A stretch of 64,000 bases of DNA, taken from positions 4,837,501 to 4,901,500 of the forward strand of contig NZ_CP050440.1 in NCBI RefSeq assembly GCF_011769525.1, written 5' to 3'. Made by a program: the position numbers and the translations under genes. The notes beneath the pieces were generated by a model. It saw only the letters and a program-made list of their open reading frames with translations, was not told where the DNA came from and did no database searches. The stretch comes from Tolypothrix sp. PCC 7910 (GTDB lineage: Bacteria > Cyanobacteriota > Cyanobacteriia > Cyanobacteriales > Nostocaceae). Each line of letters starts with the position of its first letter. The stretch's first letter is position 1. Of this stretch, positions 19,338-28,163 are shown piece by piece.

Positions 19338-19532
19338 TTTTGATTCATTAAGGATTTTAACTACATATCTCTTTGAATTTTTCAGGCTGAAATCTATTCA
19401 GCTTTGTATTCACTTGAGTTAAATATATTTTGTGCCTTTGTGCCTTTGTGTAAAAAAAATCTTGAACCGCAAAGGCATAAAGACACAAATTAAAAAGTTT
19501 TCTTTCATGCTCATATCAGCAGTTTCTGCTAC
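19338..19532. repeat. Inverted-repeat segment after psaK
   Basis: Around 19432-19495 the repeated unit tttgtgcctttgtgcctttg is followed by accgcaaaggcataaagaca, its near inverse. This forms a long imperfect hairpin and is probably a dispersed intergenic repeat that also acts as the psaK 3' end. Confidence 0.5.
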
Positions 19533-19820
19533 TTAATTATTCAATTTTCTAAAAAAATCACAAATAAAATAAACTATTTTATATGAGAACCAGCGAATTG
19601 GCTTAATCATGAACGTAAAGATAAAGACGTGAATTTTTTCTTTTCCTGGTTCGTAGCAGTAATATAAAATCATTAGTAGCGGTAAAAAGAGCGCATATAT
19701 TACAAAAGTCGGAATTAAGGAAAGATTTTTGGCAATATTCCGCACTTGTATTTCACCACGAGAAAGATTCGCAGTGTCTATCTCATCAATGCTTGCCATG
19801 TAAAAAACTGGTAAAAGCAT
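19533..19820 (-). CDS. Small membrane protein of unknown function
   Basis: I do not recognise this protein of up to 95 residues. It has a polar N-terminus (MASIDEIDTANLSRGEIQ), one clear transmembrane helix (TFVIYALFLPLLMILYYCY) and a second hydrophobic, aromatic-rich segment near the C-terminus. Two ATG starts are possible: 19820, or 19799, which gives 88 residues. Neither has a strong ribosome-binding site. The gene stands alone and is convergent with psaK. The amphipathic pattern makes it more likely real than chance, but it is unproven. Confidence 0.45.
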   Translation of the reverse strand: MLLPVFYMASIDEIDTANLSRGEIQVRNIAKNLSLIPTFVIYALFLPLLMILYYCYEPGKEKIHVFIFTFMIKPIRWFSYKIVYFICDFFRKLNN

Positions 19821-20742
19821 ACTGTTTATCTCAGGTAATCTAGTATTACTAACTCCAGTGTTAAACTCACCTTACTATAATCTTGGTTGTACAATAGTTC
19901 AGCTATGTACAAAGATAAATAATTGATATATAACAATGCTTACAGAAGCTGCAAAATGACTCTTTCAGGTAGGTAATAAAGAACAAGAAAGAAGAATTGA
20001 CAAATTAACTTTGGCTTTCAAAATGAAATAAGAATGGTATATGCTTTGTTAATTTATTAGTGAGACTAACAAAAAAGCTAAAAAGCTATTAGGTAAAAAC
20101 CACATAACAATTTAGGTTTTTTCTATTAGACACTAATTTATTTCACTTAATAAAATACTGCTTCAGTACTTTCAACATATTGTTTTAGGTAGTTCCAGAA
20201 AATAAATTATGCAATGAGTGAGAACAAATATCATCATAAAATTCTGCTTCCCCAACCCAAGGTAGCAATTGTATTTTTTTGGTTGGAATTCCCTTATCTT
20301 ACTTGCCTGTAAAAATTGCCACTTCAATGGTTATAGATTACTAATTTTGAAAACATAAAAATACTCCAAGAAATAGACTTTTAAAGTCTATTTTGACTTA
20401 GGGTAAATGCTTCGTTGTGAACGTTATACAAGCGTTTAAAAAGTTTGATTGCTTCATTTCCACTTTCTCTTCTGTCTTGAACCCATAATTATTGCAATAC
20501 AAGTCTCTCAACAACAGAGACCATATTGCACCATATTTATGATTAAGAGGCTTAGAGATTAGAAATGAGAATTTTATTTTCTTTGGGTGATTAAATAACG
20601 ATTAATTGTCTATTCTAGAAATTAGAGCATCGCCACAGTTGTGGGGCACAAGGTTCGCCATAGGCACGCTTCATAGTATAAAAGAACACTTGCATTATTT
20701 ATATCATCTACTACGGCAAAGATCTACTTTTAGGAAGATGTC
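19821..20742. other. Non-coding gap of about 0.9 kb
   Basis: No convincing gene is seen. AT-rich sequence precedes the M50 protease gene, whose promoter should lie near its right end. Confidence 0.3.
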
Positions 20743-21939
20743 ATGCAAACAAATTGGAGAATTGGGTCTTTATTTGGAATTCCACTATTTTTAGATCCTC
20801 TGTGGTTCGTAATTTTAGGGTTAGCTACCCTTAACTTTGGGGTAGCTTACCAAGAATGGGGGAGTACAGTAGCGTGGAGTGCGGGGATAGTCATGGCGCT
20901 GCTGCTATTTGGTTCAGTATTGTTACATGAATTAGGTCACAGTTTAGTAGCGCGATCGCAAGGGATTAAAGTAAATTCCATCACCTTATTTTTGTTTGGT
21001 GGGATTGCGGCGATTGAAGAAGAATCGAAAACCCCAGGTAAAGCATTTCAAGTTGCGATCGCAGGGCCTTTGGTGAGTATTGCTCTATTTTTTATCCTGC
21101 ATCTCTTGGGTTCTGTGTTACCTGATACTACTCCTCTGGGTGAAATGGTCAATGATTTAGCCAGAATTAACTTAGTTGTGGCTCTATTTAACTTAATTCC
21201 CGGCTTACCTCTAGATGGAGGACAAGTGTTAAAAGCAGCACTATGGCAATTTACGGGTAACCGCTTTCAAGCTGTACATTTAGCAGCTCGGGCGGGGCAA
21301 ATTTTAGGTTATAGTGCGATCGCTCTCGGATTTGCCATAGACTTTTTTACTAGGGAAATAGCTTTAGGTTTGTGGATTGTATTGTTGGGTTGGTTTGGGA
21401 TTCGTAACGCCAACAGCTATGACAGTGTCACCACATTACAAGAAACCTTGCTGAAACTCACAGCTGCTGATACGATGACGCGTGACTTTCGCGTAGTTGA
21501 TGCTGATCAGAATTTGCGTGCCTTTGCTGATGCATATCTATTAGATACTAATGCTCCAGAAGTTTATTTTGCTGCTGCTGATGGACGTTACCGAGGAATG
21601 GTTTCCATTGAAGATTTACGCTTAGTAGAAAGAAGCCAATGGGAAACACAAACTCTGCAAAGTATTGTGCATCCATTAACAGAAATCCCGACTGTTGCAG
21701 AATCAACTTCTTTAGCTGAATTGATTAACAAAATGGAAAATGAACAGTTACCTCGGATTACAGTTCTGTCTCCGGCTGGTGCTGTAGCTGGCGTAATTGA
21801 TCGCGGAGATATTGTGCGGACTGTAGGACAAAAGTTAAACTTGCGAATTGGTGATGCTGAAATTAAACGCATTAAAGAAGATGGTAATTATCCATCAGGG
21901 ATGCAATTAGGAGTAATTGCCAAATCAACTATCAGTTAA
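20743..21939 (+). CDS. Site-2-type intramembrane metalloprotease (M50) with two CBS domains
   Basis: The 398-residue protein is an S2P/SpoIVFB-like zinc protease of the membrane. The zinc motif HELGH lies in LLHELGHSLVARSQGI, and the third ligand is the Asp of NLIPGLPLDGGQVLKA. About five hydrophobic segments fill residues 15-220. From about residue 240 there are two CBS modules (TAADTMTRDFRVVDADQNLR, and TEIPTVAESTSLAELINKME with the terminal VAGVIDRGDIVRTVGQKL). CBS pairs usually bind adenosine nucleotides and would let energy state tune cleavage. Substrates of this subfamily are mostly unknown; anti-sigma factors are possible. AGGA before ATG 20743 supports the start. Both zinc-site motifs are intact. 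Confidence 0.93.
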   Translation: MQTNWRIGSLFGIPLFLDPLWFVILGLATLNFGVAYQEWGSTVAWSAGIVMALLLFGSVLLHELGHSLVARSQGIKVNSITLFLFGGIAAIEEESKTPGKAFQVAIAGPLVSIALFFILHLLGSVLPDTTPLGEMVNDLARINLVVALFNLIPGLPLDGGQVLKAALWQFTGNRFQAVHLAARAGQILGYSAIALGFAIDFFTREIALGLWIVLLGWFGIRNANSYDSVTTLQETLLKLTAADTMTRDFRVVDADQNLRAFADAYLLDTNAPEVYFAAADGRYRGMVSIEDLRLVERSQWETQTLQSIVHPLTEIPTVAESTSLAELINKMENEQLPRITVLSPAGAVAGVIDRGDIVRTVGQKLNLRIGDAEIKRIKEDGNYPSGMQLGVIAKSTIS

Positions 21940-21995
21940 TTGTTCACACTGTAGAGACGCAGAGAATAAAATCAAAATTTACTTTGCGTCTTTGC

Positions 21996-22180
21996 AGGAA
22001 ATGGTATTTAGCCATGTGCTGCGTTTTGATATTTTAAATGGAAAAATATGGATTCGATATAATGGTACGGAAGAACTTATTGCGGAAAGCTTATTGGATT
22101 TTGGCGTAACTAATTCAGATATTGTAATTGGTTTTTATTCACCTTTTAAACGTCCATTTACTGCTTATGCTGTAGAGTAG
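21996..22180 (+). pseudogene. xisI-like (element excision controlling factor) remnant, N-terminus lost
   Basis: The frame ending at 22180 reads HVLRFDILNGKIWIRYNGTE, then ELIAESLLDFGVTNSDIVIG and FYSPFKRPFTAYAVE. This matches the C-terminal half of cyanobacterial XisI proteins (the pattern KIWIQ.DGTE, then IV.GF..P..R..T..AV). XisI proteins are about 110 residues; here only the last 60 or so align. The upstream part of the open frame, back to 21917, runs into the end of the M50 gene and does not resemble XisI. No xisH partner precedes it. XisH/XisI are associated with developmental DNA excision in Anabaena. It is called a remnant; the left boundary is approximate. Confidence 0.6.
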
Positions 22181-22192
22181 AAAACCTAAACT

Positions 22193-22780
22193 TTATTCCT
22201 CTCGTAATTCAAAGTTTACCCCGGTGTAGATTTCGCTAAAGGAAATTTGAAATTCTATAGTCTGGAGCGATAATACAGCATCTTCAGACTCATATTCAGT
22301 TAATACCCATTGACCATCAGAATTTTTAGTAAACTGCTCAACTACATATTCATATTGGTCAATCATAATATATTCTTTTAATGTCGGGATGGAACGATAA
22401 AATCTAAATTTATTGGTTCTATCATGATTTTCTGTAGATTTAGATAATACTTCTACAATCAATAAGGGATTTGTCATTATGATAGTACCATTTCCCTCAT
22501 ATATTGGTTCTACTTGAATGACCATGATATCTGGATATGTGTAAATGCGATAACGCGGTATCGACAATTTGACATCACCCATATATATTTTGTAGTTCTT
22601 ACCCCGCATTCTGAATTTGAAATTGGCATAAAAATTACCTGCAATTTCGTTGTAATTTGTTGTACCGCCAGCCATTTGTAAAATTTCCCCATCCCAATAT
22701 TCATTTTTAACTTTCGATGTTTTCTCCAGTTGGAGATATTCTTCTGGTGTGTAGAATATTTTTTGTGTTTGTGTTTGCAT
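22193..22780 (-). CDS. Uma2-family (DUF820) putative PD-(D/E)XK nuclease
   Basis: This 195-residue protein belongs to the Uma2 family, which is hugely expanded in filamentous cyanobacteria and has a restriction-endonuclease-like fold. Family signs are the N-terminal YTPEEYLQLEKTSKVKNEY, the central YPDIMVI (active-site Asp) and LLIVEVLSKSTENHDRTNKF (Glu of the ExK-like motif), followed by KEYIMIDQYEYVVE. Its biological role is unknown; nuclease activity is predicted only from the fold. It ends a few bases from the convergent xisI remnant, so the region looks like a spot of gene gain and loss. The start ATG 22780 gives the usual length. Confidence 0.88.
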   Translation of the reverse strand: MQTQTQKIFYTPEEYLQLEKTSKVKNEYWDGEILQMAGGTTNYNEIAGNFYANFKFRMRGKNYKIYMGDVKLSIPRYRIYTYPDIMVIQVEPIYEGNGTIIMTNPLLIVEVLSKSTENHDRTNKFRFYRSIPTLKEYIMIDQYEYVVEQFTKNSDGQWVLTEYESEDAVLSLQTIEFQISFSEIYTGVNFELREE

Positions 22781-22849
22781 AAAAGCGGTAAGATAAAATT
22801 AAAATATTTTTTTTCACGCAGAGGCGCAGAGACGTAGACAGGAGAGAAT

Positions 22850-25582
22850 TTATTGAGGGTAATGCGTACTTAAATATTCTTGTGCTTCTGTTTTATTGTT
22901 GATTACGCCATCTAAAGTTGCTGTGAGTAAATCGTCGAGGATTTGGCGATATTGGGGGCCGGGTTTGTAGCCAAGTTTCTTTAAGTCGTTACCGTTGAGA
23001 ATAGGTTGGACGTTAGCCCAAACTGTTAAATAATGCCAAATCTGCCGTCGGATTGCTCGCGGACTTTTCAAAGCAATTAAAATCAGTGTTTGTAAATCCT
23101 GCTGTCGCAATAAATTTACTATCTGACTGGGGGATTGAAAATTAGACAATGATGCTATCACCTCAGCCTGTACCTGGGCTAAGGTGTTCAATCTGCTAAT
23201 ACTTTCTTCCTGCATTTGCAGATTTTTTGCAACTTTTTCTCGATATTTAGGCGATATGTGAGCGATTAAAGTTTCTAAGCGCATTTGCCAATGAATTAAA
23301 GTTTGTTGGCGGTCAAATCTTCGCAAACATAACTCTAATAAACGCAATTCTCGTAATATATCCTCATCTAATTTCAAGGTGGGATGAATACACTGCAATG
23401 CGCCTAAATTATCGAGTAATTGTAAAGCCGGTTTCCAGTAAGGTGCTTCGAGAATATGTTTCAATTCGGCTTTGAGGCGAGTTTGTAAAGCTGGTGTTCT
23501 GCTATTCTCTTGGGCAGTGCGATCGTAAACACCGCTATTAATGGCATAGCGAATATAATCTTCTGTTTGTGCTTCAATTGCAAATCCAAAACGGACAGCA
23601 AAGCGCACACCGCGATAAATCCGGGTGGGATCTTCGATAAAGCTGTTGGCGTGTAAAACCCGAATTTTCTTGGCTTGTAAATCTAGTAATCCGCCAAAGA
23701 AATCGAGTAGGGGTGCAGCTTGTTGTGTTCTCCCACCAGGACGGGAAGAAGTCAGCCGCAGTGCCATAGCATTGATAGTAAAATCTCGGCGGTATAAGTC
23801 TTGGCGAATAGAACTCGCTTCCACCTCCGGATTTGCGGCGGGATAAGGATAAAATTCAGTTCTAGCTGTTGCAATATCTACCCACAATGAATCTAATTCT
23901 GGGTGTTTGTGCCATAGCAAAGCCGCAGTTTGAAAAGCACCATGAATTTCTAGGCGCGCTTCTGGGTGCATTTGTTGTAATGCTTTGGCTAGTTCGACAC
24001 CAGCACCCACATCTGCGGCTTTGTGGAAGCCATCAACTACTAAATCGATGTCTTTAATCATCAAAGTTTTGCTTGCGCCTTCAGCTAATAGTAAATCCCG
24101 GACTGCACCACCAACTAAATACAAATGCCAACCTCGTTTTTCAGCTTCTTGAGATGCTTGAGTCAGCAGTTGCCATAATTGGGGAGTCAGGCGATTTTTT
24201 AATTCTGTGCTAAGTCCAAAATCTTGAGTTTTGAGAGGAAATTGCGACTGAGAATCCATTTCTCGGAACTCGGCGCTATTTTGATGTAATTCTCGCAATA
24301 CATCAGTGCGCGTCACAATTCCGACTAATTGACCGTTGTCTAATACTGGTAAGCGTCCAATATCATAGGTCACCATTAACGCCTCAATTTGTGGCAATGT
24401 GGTTTCCGGTGTAATACTCCTGATATTTGGTGTCATGTAGCCTTTGACTGGCGCATGACTAAAACCGTGGTGTAAAGCAATATCAATATCTCTGCGGGAA
24501 ATAATACCTAATAATTGCCCTTGAGCATCAACTACAGATAAACCGGAGTGTCCGTAACGCAACATGATCCGCTGTGCTTCCGTAATTGTGGTTTCCGGAC
24601 GGATAGTGCGGACAGGGGAGGACATCAAATCCCTAGCTGTGAGGGGATGGGGAATTGTGGCTTTAAACTCATCTAGGAGTTGCTTGAGGACAGCTTGGGA
24701 ATCGACTCCACGTAAATTCAACGATGCTGCTTGCGAATGACCGCCGCCGCCTAAAGGTTGGAATAATTCGTTGAGATTAGTCTCGGGAATTTGCGATCGC
24801 CCAATTATTGTTAACCGAGATTCATTTTCTGTCAAAGGGTATTCGTTTGCTAGCAGTAAAGCGTCGATTTCGGTTAATTCCACGAGTTGGGAAGCAATAC
24901 TGGATAACCCTGGCACAAATTCATAAGTCTTTAAAGTTACCCAAGCAATCGTATATCCACGCAAACAAAGATATTCCAAATTGTCCAGCGCCTTAGTTAA
25001 TAACTGCTGCAATTGCGGCGATAAACCAGGGTCTCGATAAGTAGAAATTACAGACAAGCTGGCTCCTTGTTGCATTAACCAAGCCAAAGCTAAAGCATCT
25101 CGTGGTGTGGCTTGTTCGTATGTTAGCGAACCTGTATCAACATGGATACCCAAAGCCATAACTGTAGCTTCAAATGGTGTGAGGGAGATTTGCTGTTGTT
25201 GCAATTGCTCCACCATTAAAGTTGTAGTGGCTCCCACTGAGGAAATATGAGTTTGAGTAGCGGGAATATCTGTATCTTGTCCCAGATGATGATCGTAGAT
25301 AATGATATCTTTGACATTAGATAAATCGAACCATTCAGCAGCCTTACCCAAGCGATCGCGTTGTTGAGTATCGACTACAGTTATGGAACGAATTTTCTCA
25401 GGATTGACCGAACGCCGTTCAATCAGCGGATACTCATCGCGATGTAACGCCAAAAAATCTCTTACAGGTGGATGAGCGCCACCAGTTAGTACAATTTTGC
25501 TACCCGGTTGTAACCGCGTCAGCCCTACCGCAGCACCCAGTGCGTCAAAATCAGCTGTAGTGTGGCAAAGAATTAAGTCCAT
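22850..25582 (-). CDS. DHH-CBS-CBS-tRNA nucleotidyltransferase/poly(A) polymerase fusion
   Basis: This 910-residue protein joins three modules. The N-terminal 300 residues are a DHH/DHHA1 phosphoesterase (CHTTADFDALGAAVGL, VVDTQQRDR, IIYDHHLGQD, and GGGGHSQAASL of DHHA1). Two CBS domains follow (LTARDLMSSPVRTIRPETT, and VKGYMTPNIRSITPETTLPQ). The C-terminal half is a class II nucleotidyltransferase head and neck (YLVGGAVRDLLL near residue 490, IKDIDLVV with the metal aspartates, RRDFTINAMALRL, ARTEFYPYPAANPEVEASS). This architecture is known in cyanobacteria and some other bacteria. The last module likely adds CCA, or part of it, to tRNAs. ATG 25582 is preferred over the TTG two codons upstream. 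Confidence 0.93.
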   Translation of the reverse strand: MDLILCHTTADFDALGAAVGLTRLQPGSKIVLTGGAHPPVRDFLALHRDEYPLIERRSVNPEKIRSITVVDTQQRDRLGKAAEWFDLSNVKDIIIYDHHLGQDTDIPATQTHISSVGATTTLMVEQLQQQQISLTPFEATVMALGIHVDTGSLTYEQATPRDALALAWLMQQGASLSVISTYRDPGLSPQLQQLLTKALDNLEYLCLRGYTIAWVTLKTYEFVPGLSSIASQLVELTEIDALLLANEYPLTENESRLTIIGRSQIPETNLNELFQPLGGGGHSQAASLNLRGVDSQAVLKQLLDEFKATIPHPLTARDLMSSPVRTIRPETTITEAQRIMLRYGHSGLSVVDAQGQLLGIISRRDIDIALHHGFSHAPVKGYMTPNIRSITPETTLPQIEALMVTYDIGRLPVLDNGQLVGIVTRTDVLRELHQNSAEFREMDSQSQFPLKTQDFGLSTELKNRLTPQLWQLLTQASQEAEKRGWHLYLVGGAVRDLLLAEGASKTLMIKDIDLVVDGFHKAADVGAGVELAKALQQMHPEARLEIHGAFQTAALLWHKHPELDSLWVDIATARTEFYPYPAANPEVEASSIRQDLYRRDFTINAMALRLTSSRPGGRTQQAAPLLDFFGGLLDLQAKKIRVLHANSFIEDPTRIYRGVRFAVRFGFAIEAQTEDYIRYAINSGVYDRTAQENSRTPALQTRLKAELKHILEAPYWKPALQLLDNLGALQCIHPTLKLDEDILRELRLLELCLRRFDRQQTLIHWQMRLETLIAHISPKYREKVAKNLQMQEESISRLNTLAQVQAEVIASLSNFQSPSQIVNLLRQQDLQTLILIALKSPRAIRRQIWHYLTVWANVQPILNGNDLKKLGYKPGPQYRQILDDLLTATLDGVINNKTEAQEYLSTHYPQ

Positions 25583-25585
25583 AGT

Positions 25586-25665
25586 CAAGCGTCAGGGGTC
25601 AAATGTCAAAAGTCAAGGGTCAAGGGTCATTTTTCATTGGACTGTTGACTATGGACTTTTGACTG
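25586..25665. repeat. Degenerate heptamer repeats upstream of the DHH-CBS fusion gene
   Basis: Units such as GTCAAGG, GTCAAAT and GTCAAAA are strung together with a partly inverted copy (gactgttgactatggactttt). They lie directly upstream of the leftward gene, and the psbZ promoter begins to the right of them. Confidence 0.5.
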
Positions 25666-25779
25666 CGGATTAATGATTATAGTGACGCAATTTCTGCTAG
25701 CTTAACAAATAAGGAAATGTCAGTATTGCCCTGTACGATATTCTATCTTTAGTATTTCGCTGTCTTGGGAGAAGCAAAA

Positions 25780-25968
25780 ATGACCATAATATTCCAAATT
25801 GCTTTGTTAGCGCTAGTTCTGCTGTCTTTTGTATTAGTTATTGGCGTTCCTGTTGCCTATGCGACCCCCCAAAATTGGGTAGAGTCTAAAAAACTACTCT
25901 GGCTAGGTTCTGGAGTTTGGATTGCCTTAGTATTTTTGGTAGGGCTATTAAACTTTTTTGTAGTATAG
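25780..25968 (+). CDS. psbZ: Photosystem II protein PsbZ (Ycf9)
   Basis: This 62-residue protein has two transmembrane helices ([20 protein letters not shown] and [17 protein letters not shown]) linked by [20 protein letters not shown], the diagnostic PsbZ loop. PsbZ sits at the edge of the PSII core near CP43 and stabilises PSII supercomplexes. The ATG at 25780 is preceded by GGGAGAAG, which decides it over the in-frame start at 25765. It is followed by ribH, a gene order I recall from other cyanobacteria. A long nested hairpin lies between the two genes. Confidence 0.94.
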   Translation: MTIIFQIALLALVLLSFVLVIGVPVAYATPQNWVESKKLLWLGSGVWIALVFLVGLLNFFVV

Positions 25969-26010
25969 GCGATCGCTTAGAAACACAGTTAAATAGCAAA
26001 GATATTACAG

Positions 26011-26092
26011 GAGCAGAAGAGCTAAGCTAAAGAGTAATTAGGTGAATTAATTTTTCACCTGGTTCTTTTTAGCTGATTGTGTTCTTCTGCTC
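26011..26092 (+). terminator. Long nested hairpin between psbZ and ribH
   Basis: The outer arms gagcagaaga (26011-26020) and tcttctgctc (26083-26092) are perfectly complementary. The inner arms aggtgaa (26040-26046) and ttcacct (26054-26060) also pair, with partial pairing between. It probably ends or stabilises the psbZ message; a T-rich stretch (ggttcttttt) follows the inner stem. Confidence 0.55.
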
Positions 26093-26152
26093 TTCTATAT
26101 TTGCAGAAGAAATGTATATTAGCCTTGATGTATAGTTTGTAAAGAGGCGGTC

Positions 26153-26734
26153 ATGGCAGTTTTTGAGGGAACTTTTACTCAAACAGAACCTTTGCGGTTT
26201 GCGTTGGTAATTGGTCGATTTAATGACCTAGTTACCGTAAAGCTGTTAGAGGGATGTCAAGATTGCTTGAAACGCCACGGTGTAGATCCCGACCCCCAAG
26301 GTAATCAAGTTGATTACGTTTGGGTTCCTGGAAGCTTTGAAGTACCAGTAGTAGCAAGGCAATTAGCGCTTTCTCGTCGCTATGATGCCATTATTTGTTT
26401 AGGCGCTGTCATTCGCGGGCAAACACCTCATTTTGATTATGTCTCTTCGGAAGTAGCTAAAGGTATTGCCGCCGCCAGCTTTCAAACTGGTGTGCCTGTA
26501 ATTTTTGGCATTTTGACAGTAGACACCATGCAGCAAGCTTTAGAAAGAGCCGGGATAAAAAGTAATCATGGCTGGGAATACGCTATGAATGCTTTAGAAA
26601 TGGCCAGCCTGATGCGACAATTGCGCTCTAATCTCGCAGAGCCATACGCCCGTAATAGCCCATCTCTACCTGCATCTTTCCCCAGCGCCAGCATCGGCAA
26701 TTTCTCCCCTGAGTCTGAAGAATTGGGCTCATAA
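26153..26734 (+). CDS. ribH: 6,7-dimethyl-8-ribityllumazine synthase
   Basis: The 193-residue enzyme catalyses the penultimate step of riboflavin synthesis, joining the ribityl-pyrimidine with dihydroxybutanone phosphate. Visible motifs are [36 protein letters not shown] (substrate loop), [17 protein letters not shown] (phosphate and catalytic His region), and [20 protein letters not shown]. The core ends near residue 155. A Ser/Pro-rich extension of about 35 residues follows, longer than in many bacteria but seen in cyanobacteria. Homologues assemble into pentamers or 60-mers. It follows psbZ on the same strand. Confidence 0.96.
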   Translation: MAVFEGTFTQTEPLRFALVIGRFNDLVTVKLLEGCQDCLKRHGVDPDPQGNQVDYVWVPGSFEVPVVARQLALSRRYDAIICLGAVIRGQTPHFDYVSSEVAKGIAAASFQTGVPVIFGILTVDTMQQALERAGIKSNHGWEYAMNALEMASLMRQLRSNLAEPYARNSPSLPASFPSASIGNFSPESEELGS

Positions 26735-26743
26735 GAGTTGCAG

Positions 26744-26767
26744 AAACGCGATTCATCGCGTCTGTAC
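26744..26767. repeat. Dispersed dyad with ATCGCGTCTgTACA end
   Basis: The imperfect palindrome acgcgatt-c-atcgcgtctgtaca just after ribH is related to the dyad at 10694-10711 and to the one near 46389. Confidence 0.5.
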
Positions 26768-26787
26768 AAAAGCAAAAGTCATTTTTT

Positions 26788-26842
26788 CCCTTAATCCCCA
26801 ATCCCCAATCCCTAATCCCCAATCCCCAATCCCCAATCCCCT
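26788..26842. repeat. CCCCAAT heptanucleotide array
   Basis: Near-perfect tandem heptamers CCCCAAT/CCCTAAT, about seven copies, between ribH and the tRNA gene. They are a typical STRR of Nostocales. Confidence 0.85.
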
Positions 26843-26869
26843 CCTTGACTCAAAACTTCAATCAGGGGG

Positions 26870-26901
26870 TTGACAACTTATGATATTTATGAGATTATAA
26901 T
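26870..26901 (+). promoter_or_regulatory. Putative sigma-70-type promoter of tRNA-Gly
   Basis: TTGACA at 26870-26875 and TATAAT at 26896-26901 lie 16 bases before the tRNA. The 20-base spacer is longer than ideal (17), but both hexamers match the consensus exactly. Confidence 0.55.
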
Positions 26902-26917
26902 AAATGTGTTGAGCAAT

Positions 26918-26989
26918 GCGGGTATAGCTCAGTGGTAGAGCGTCACCTTGCCAAGGTGAATGTCGCGCGTTCGAATCGCGTTACCCGCT
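26918..26989 (+). tRNA. tRNA-Gly (anticodon GCC)
   Basis: The 72-base sequence folds into a full cloverleaf. The acceptor stem GCGGGTA pairs with TACCCGC, the D stem is GCTC/GAGC with AGTGGTA in the loop, the anticodon stem is TCACC/GGTGA around TTGCCAA, and the T arm is GCGCG-TTCGAAT-CGCGT. The anticodon GCC reads GGC and GGU glycine codons. The discriminator base is T and the 3' CCA is not encoded, as is common in cyanobacteria, so the CCA end must be added after transcription. The nucleotidyltransferase-containing gene at 22.8-25.6 kb is a candidate for that step. Confidence 0.96.
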
Positions 26990-27751
26990 TTATAAAATAT
27001 ATAATAGTCTCGATTAAGTATGAATCTGGAATCATTTACAGATTGGCTTAATCTAATCTTTATATATGTAGTCACTTCGTTTTTTGTTCAGTGTACTAAA
27101 CTGGATCAAGGGTGGCTAGATTAATAGCGATATTGTTAGGTGTAAAGCACCTTGTGGCTTTGAAGCGAGCCAAAATCTACCTAGACCAAGAGTCCGCACT
27201 ATTAAGTTCATTCACATTTCAAATAGCCTTTTTTTCGGGAAGGTAGCTTAAATAAAAGAGTCCGGATTAACTATTGACTGTTGACTCTTGATTAACCTGA
27301 CGATTAAATTGTAATGCGTTTGACTTAAGAAATTAACATTGATGTGCTGGTACTGATTATTTTTAGGCTTACCCTCAGAGAACGGTTGTTTTATGAGATA
27401 TTGCCACTTAAACTAAAAACGGTGCCAGATATTCAAAAACAATAAATGTCTAAAAAACACTACTAGATGACTTTTTAAGCCACAGATGCAGACGAGAAAA
27501 CTCTTAAACAAGATTGCTCAAGATAACAAAGAACAGCAGCTAGATAGCTTCTATTTAAATACCCGAACGTGAAAACCGCTGTGACAACAGCTCAATTTAG
27601 CCTAATTTATATTGGGGAATCATTGCAGTCTCGGCTTTGTCTCCTAATTGTATAAAGAAAGGAAAAATCAGAAAACCACTACCCAAGGCATAGACCGAGG
27701 AATAGTGTTTTCAAATATTGTAAAAAATAAGCTCAAGTTATTAGAACGCTT
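26990..27751. other. Non-coding gap of about 760 bases
   Basis: No convincing gene is seen. A 34-codon frame from ATG 27021 encodes a short hydrophobic peptide but has no ribosome-binding site and no known match. The right part should hold the promoter of the proA-containing pair. Confidence 0.3.
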
Positions 27752-28159
27752 GTGCAACCTCAAAAACCTGAAAAAATAGACTTCAATACGGAATATCCCT
27801 GTCCCTGTCGTCGCCGGGGACGGTTAGTTCCGATTACCCTGACAGACGCATTTGGTTGCGATCGCTGTCAACAAATCTTTGTGGTAGAAAATGATGCTTA
27901 TGTCCTAGAGCAACTTTCCACCACCTACCCCTACAAACGTGCTTGGCGCTGGATGGGTAATAGTTGGCACGTTGTCCATCCAAAACTGGGAGAAAGCTAT
28001 CTGCCGATAGCGCTGGGCATTATTTTCGTGCTAGTGATTATATGGCTACCATTAGCACTGCGATTAGCAAATGGTTCCACCATTATTGCTTGGGCAATGG
28101 TGGCGGTGCTTCTGGCTATTTTGCCAGCACTCATGGTCTGGCTTACCTACAGACGTTAA
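27752..28159 (+). CDS. Zinc-ribbon membrane protein of unknown function upstream of proA
   Basis: This 135-residue protein starts at GTG 27752. Its N-terminal part has two Cys pairs (YPCPCRRRGR, and CDRCQQIFVV), suggesting a zinc ribbon. The middle WRWMGNSWHVVHP is Trp-rich. The C-terminus has two transmembrane helices (PIALGIIFVLVIIWLPLALR and TIIAWAMVAVLLAILPAL). The zinc ribbon would face the cytoplasm or stroma side. It is probably a conserved cyanobacterial protein, though I cannot name a family. The stop lies four bases before the proA start codon, so translation of the two is probably coupled, which hints at a link to proline or glutamate metabolism without proving it. Confidence 0.75.
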   Translation: MQPQKPEKIDFNTEYPCPCRRRGRLVPITLTDAFGCDRCQQIFVVENDAYVLEQLSTTYPYKRAWRWMGNSWHVVHPKLGESYLPIALGIIFVLVIIWLPLALRLANGSTIIAWAMVAVLLAILPALMVWLTYRR

Positions 28160-28163
28160 CTCA

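Noticed and set aside
20606-20794. 62-codon frame overlapping the start of the M50 gene
   Set aside because: It overlaps the start of a well-supported gene in another phase and shows no protein features.
27021-27125. 34-codon hydrophobic frame after tRNA-Gly (possible small photosystem peptide)
   Set aside because: It does not match psbM, petL, petN, psaM or other small subunits that I know, and no ribosome-binding site precedes it.
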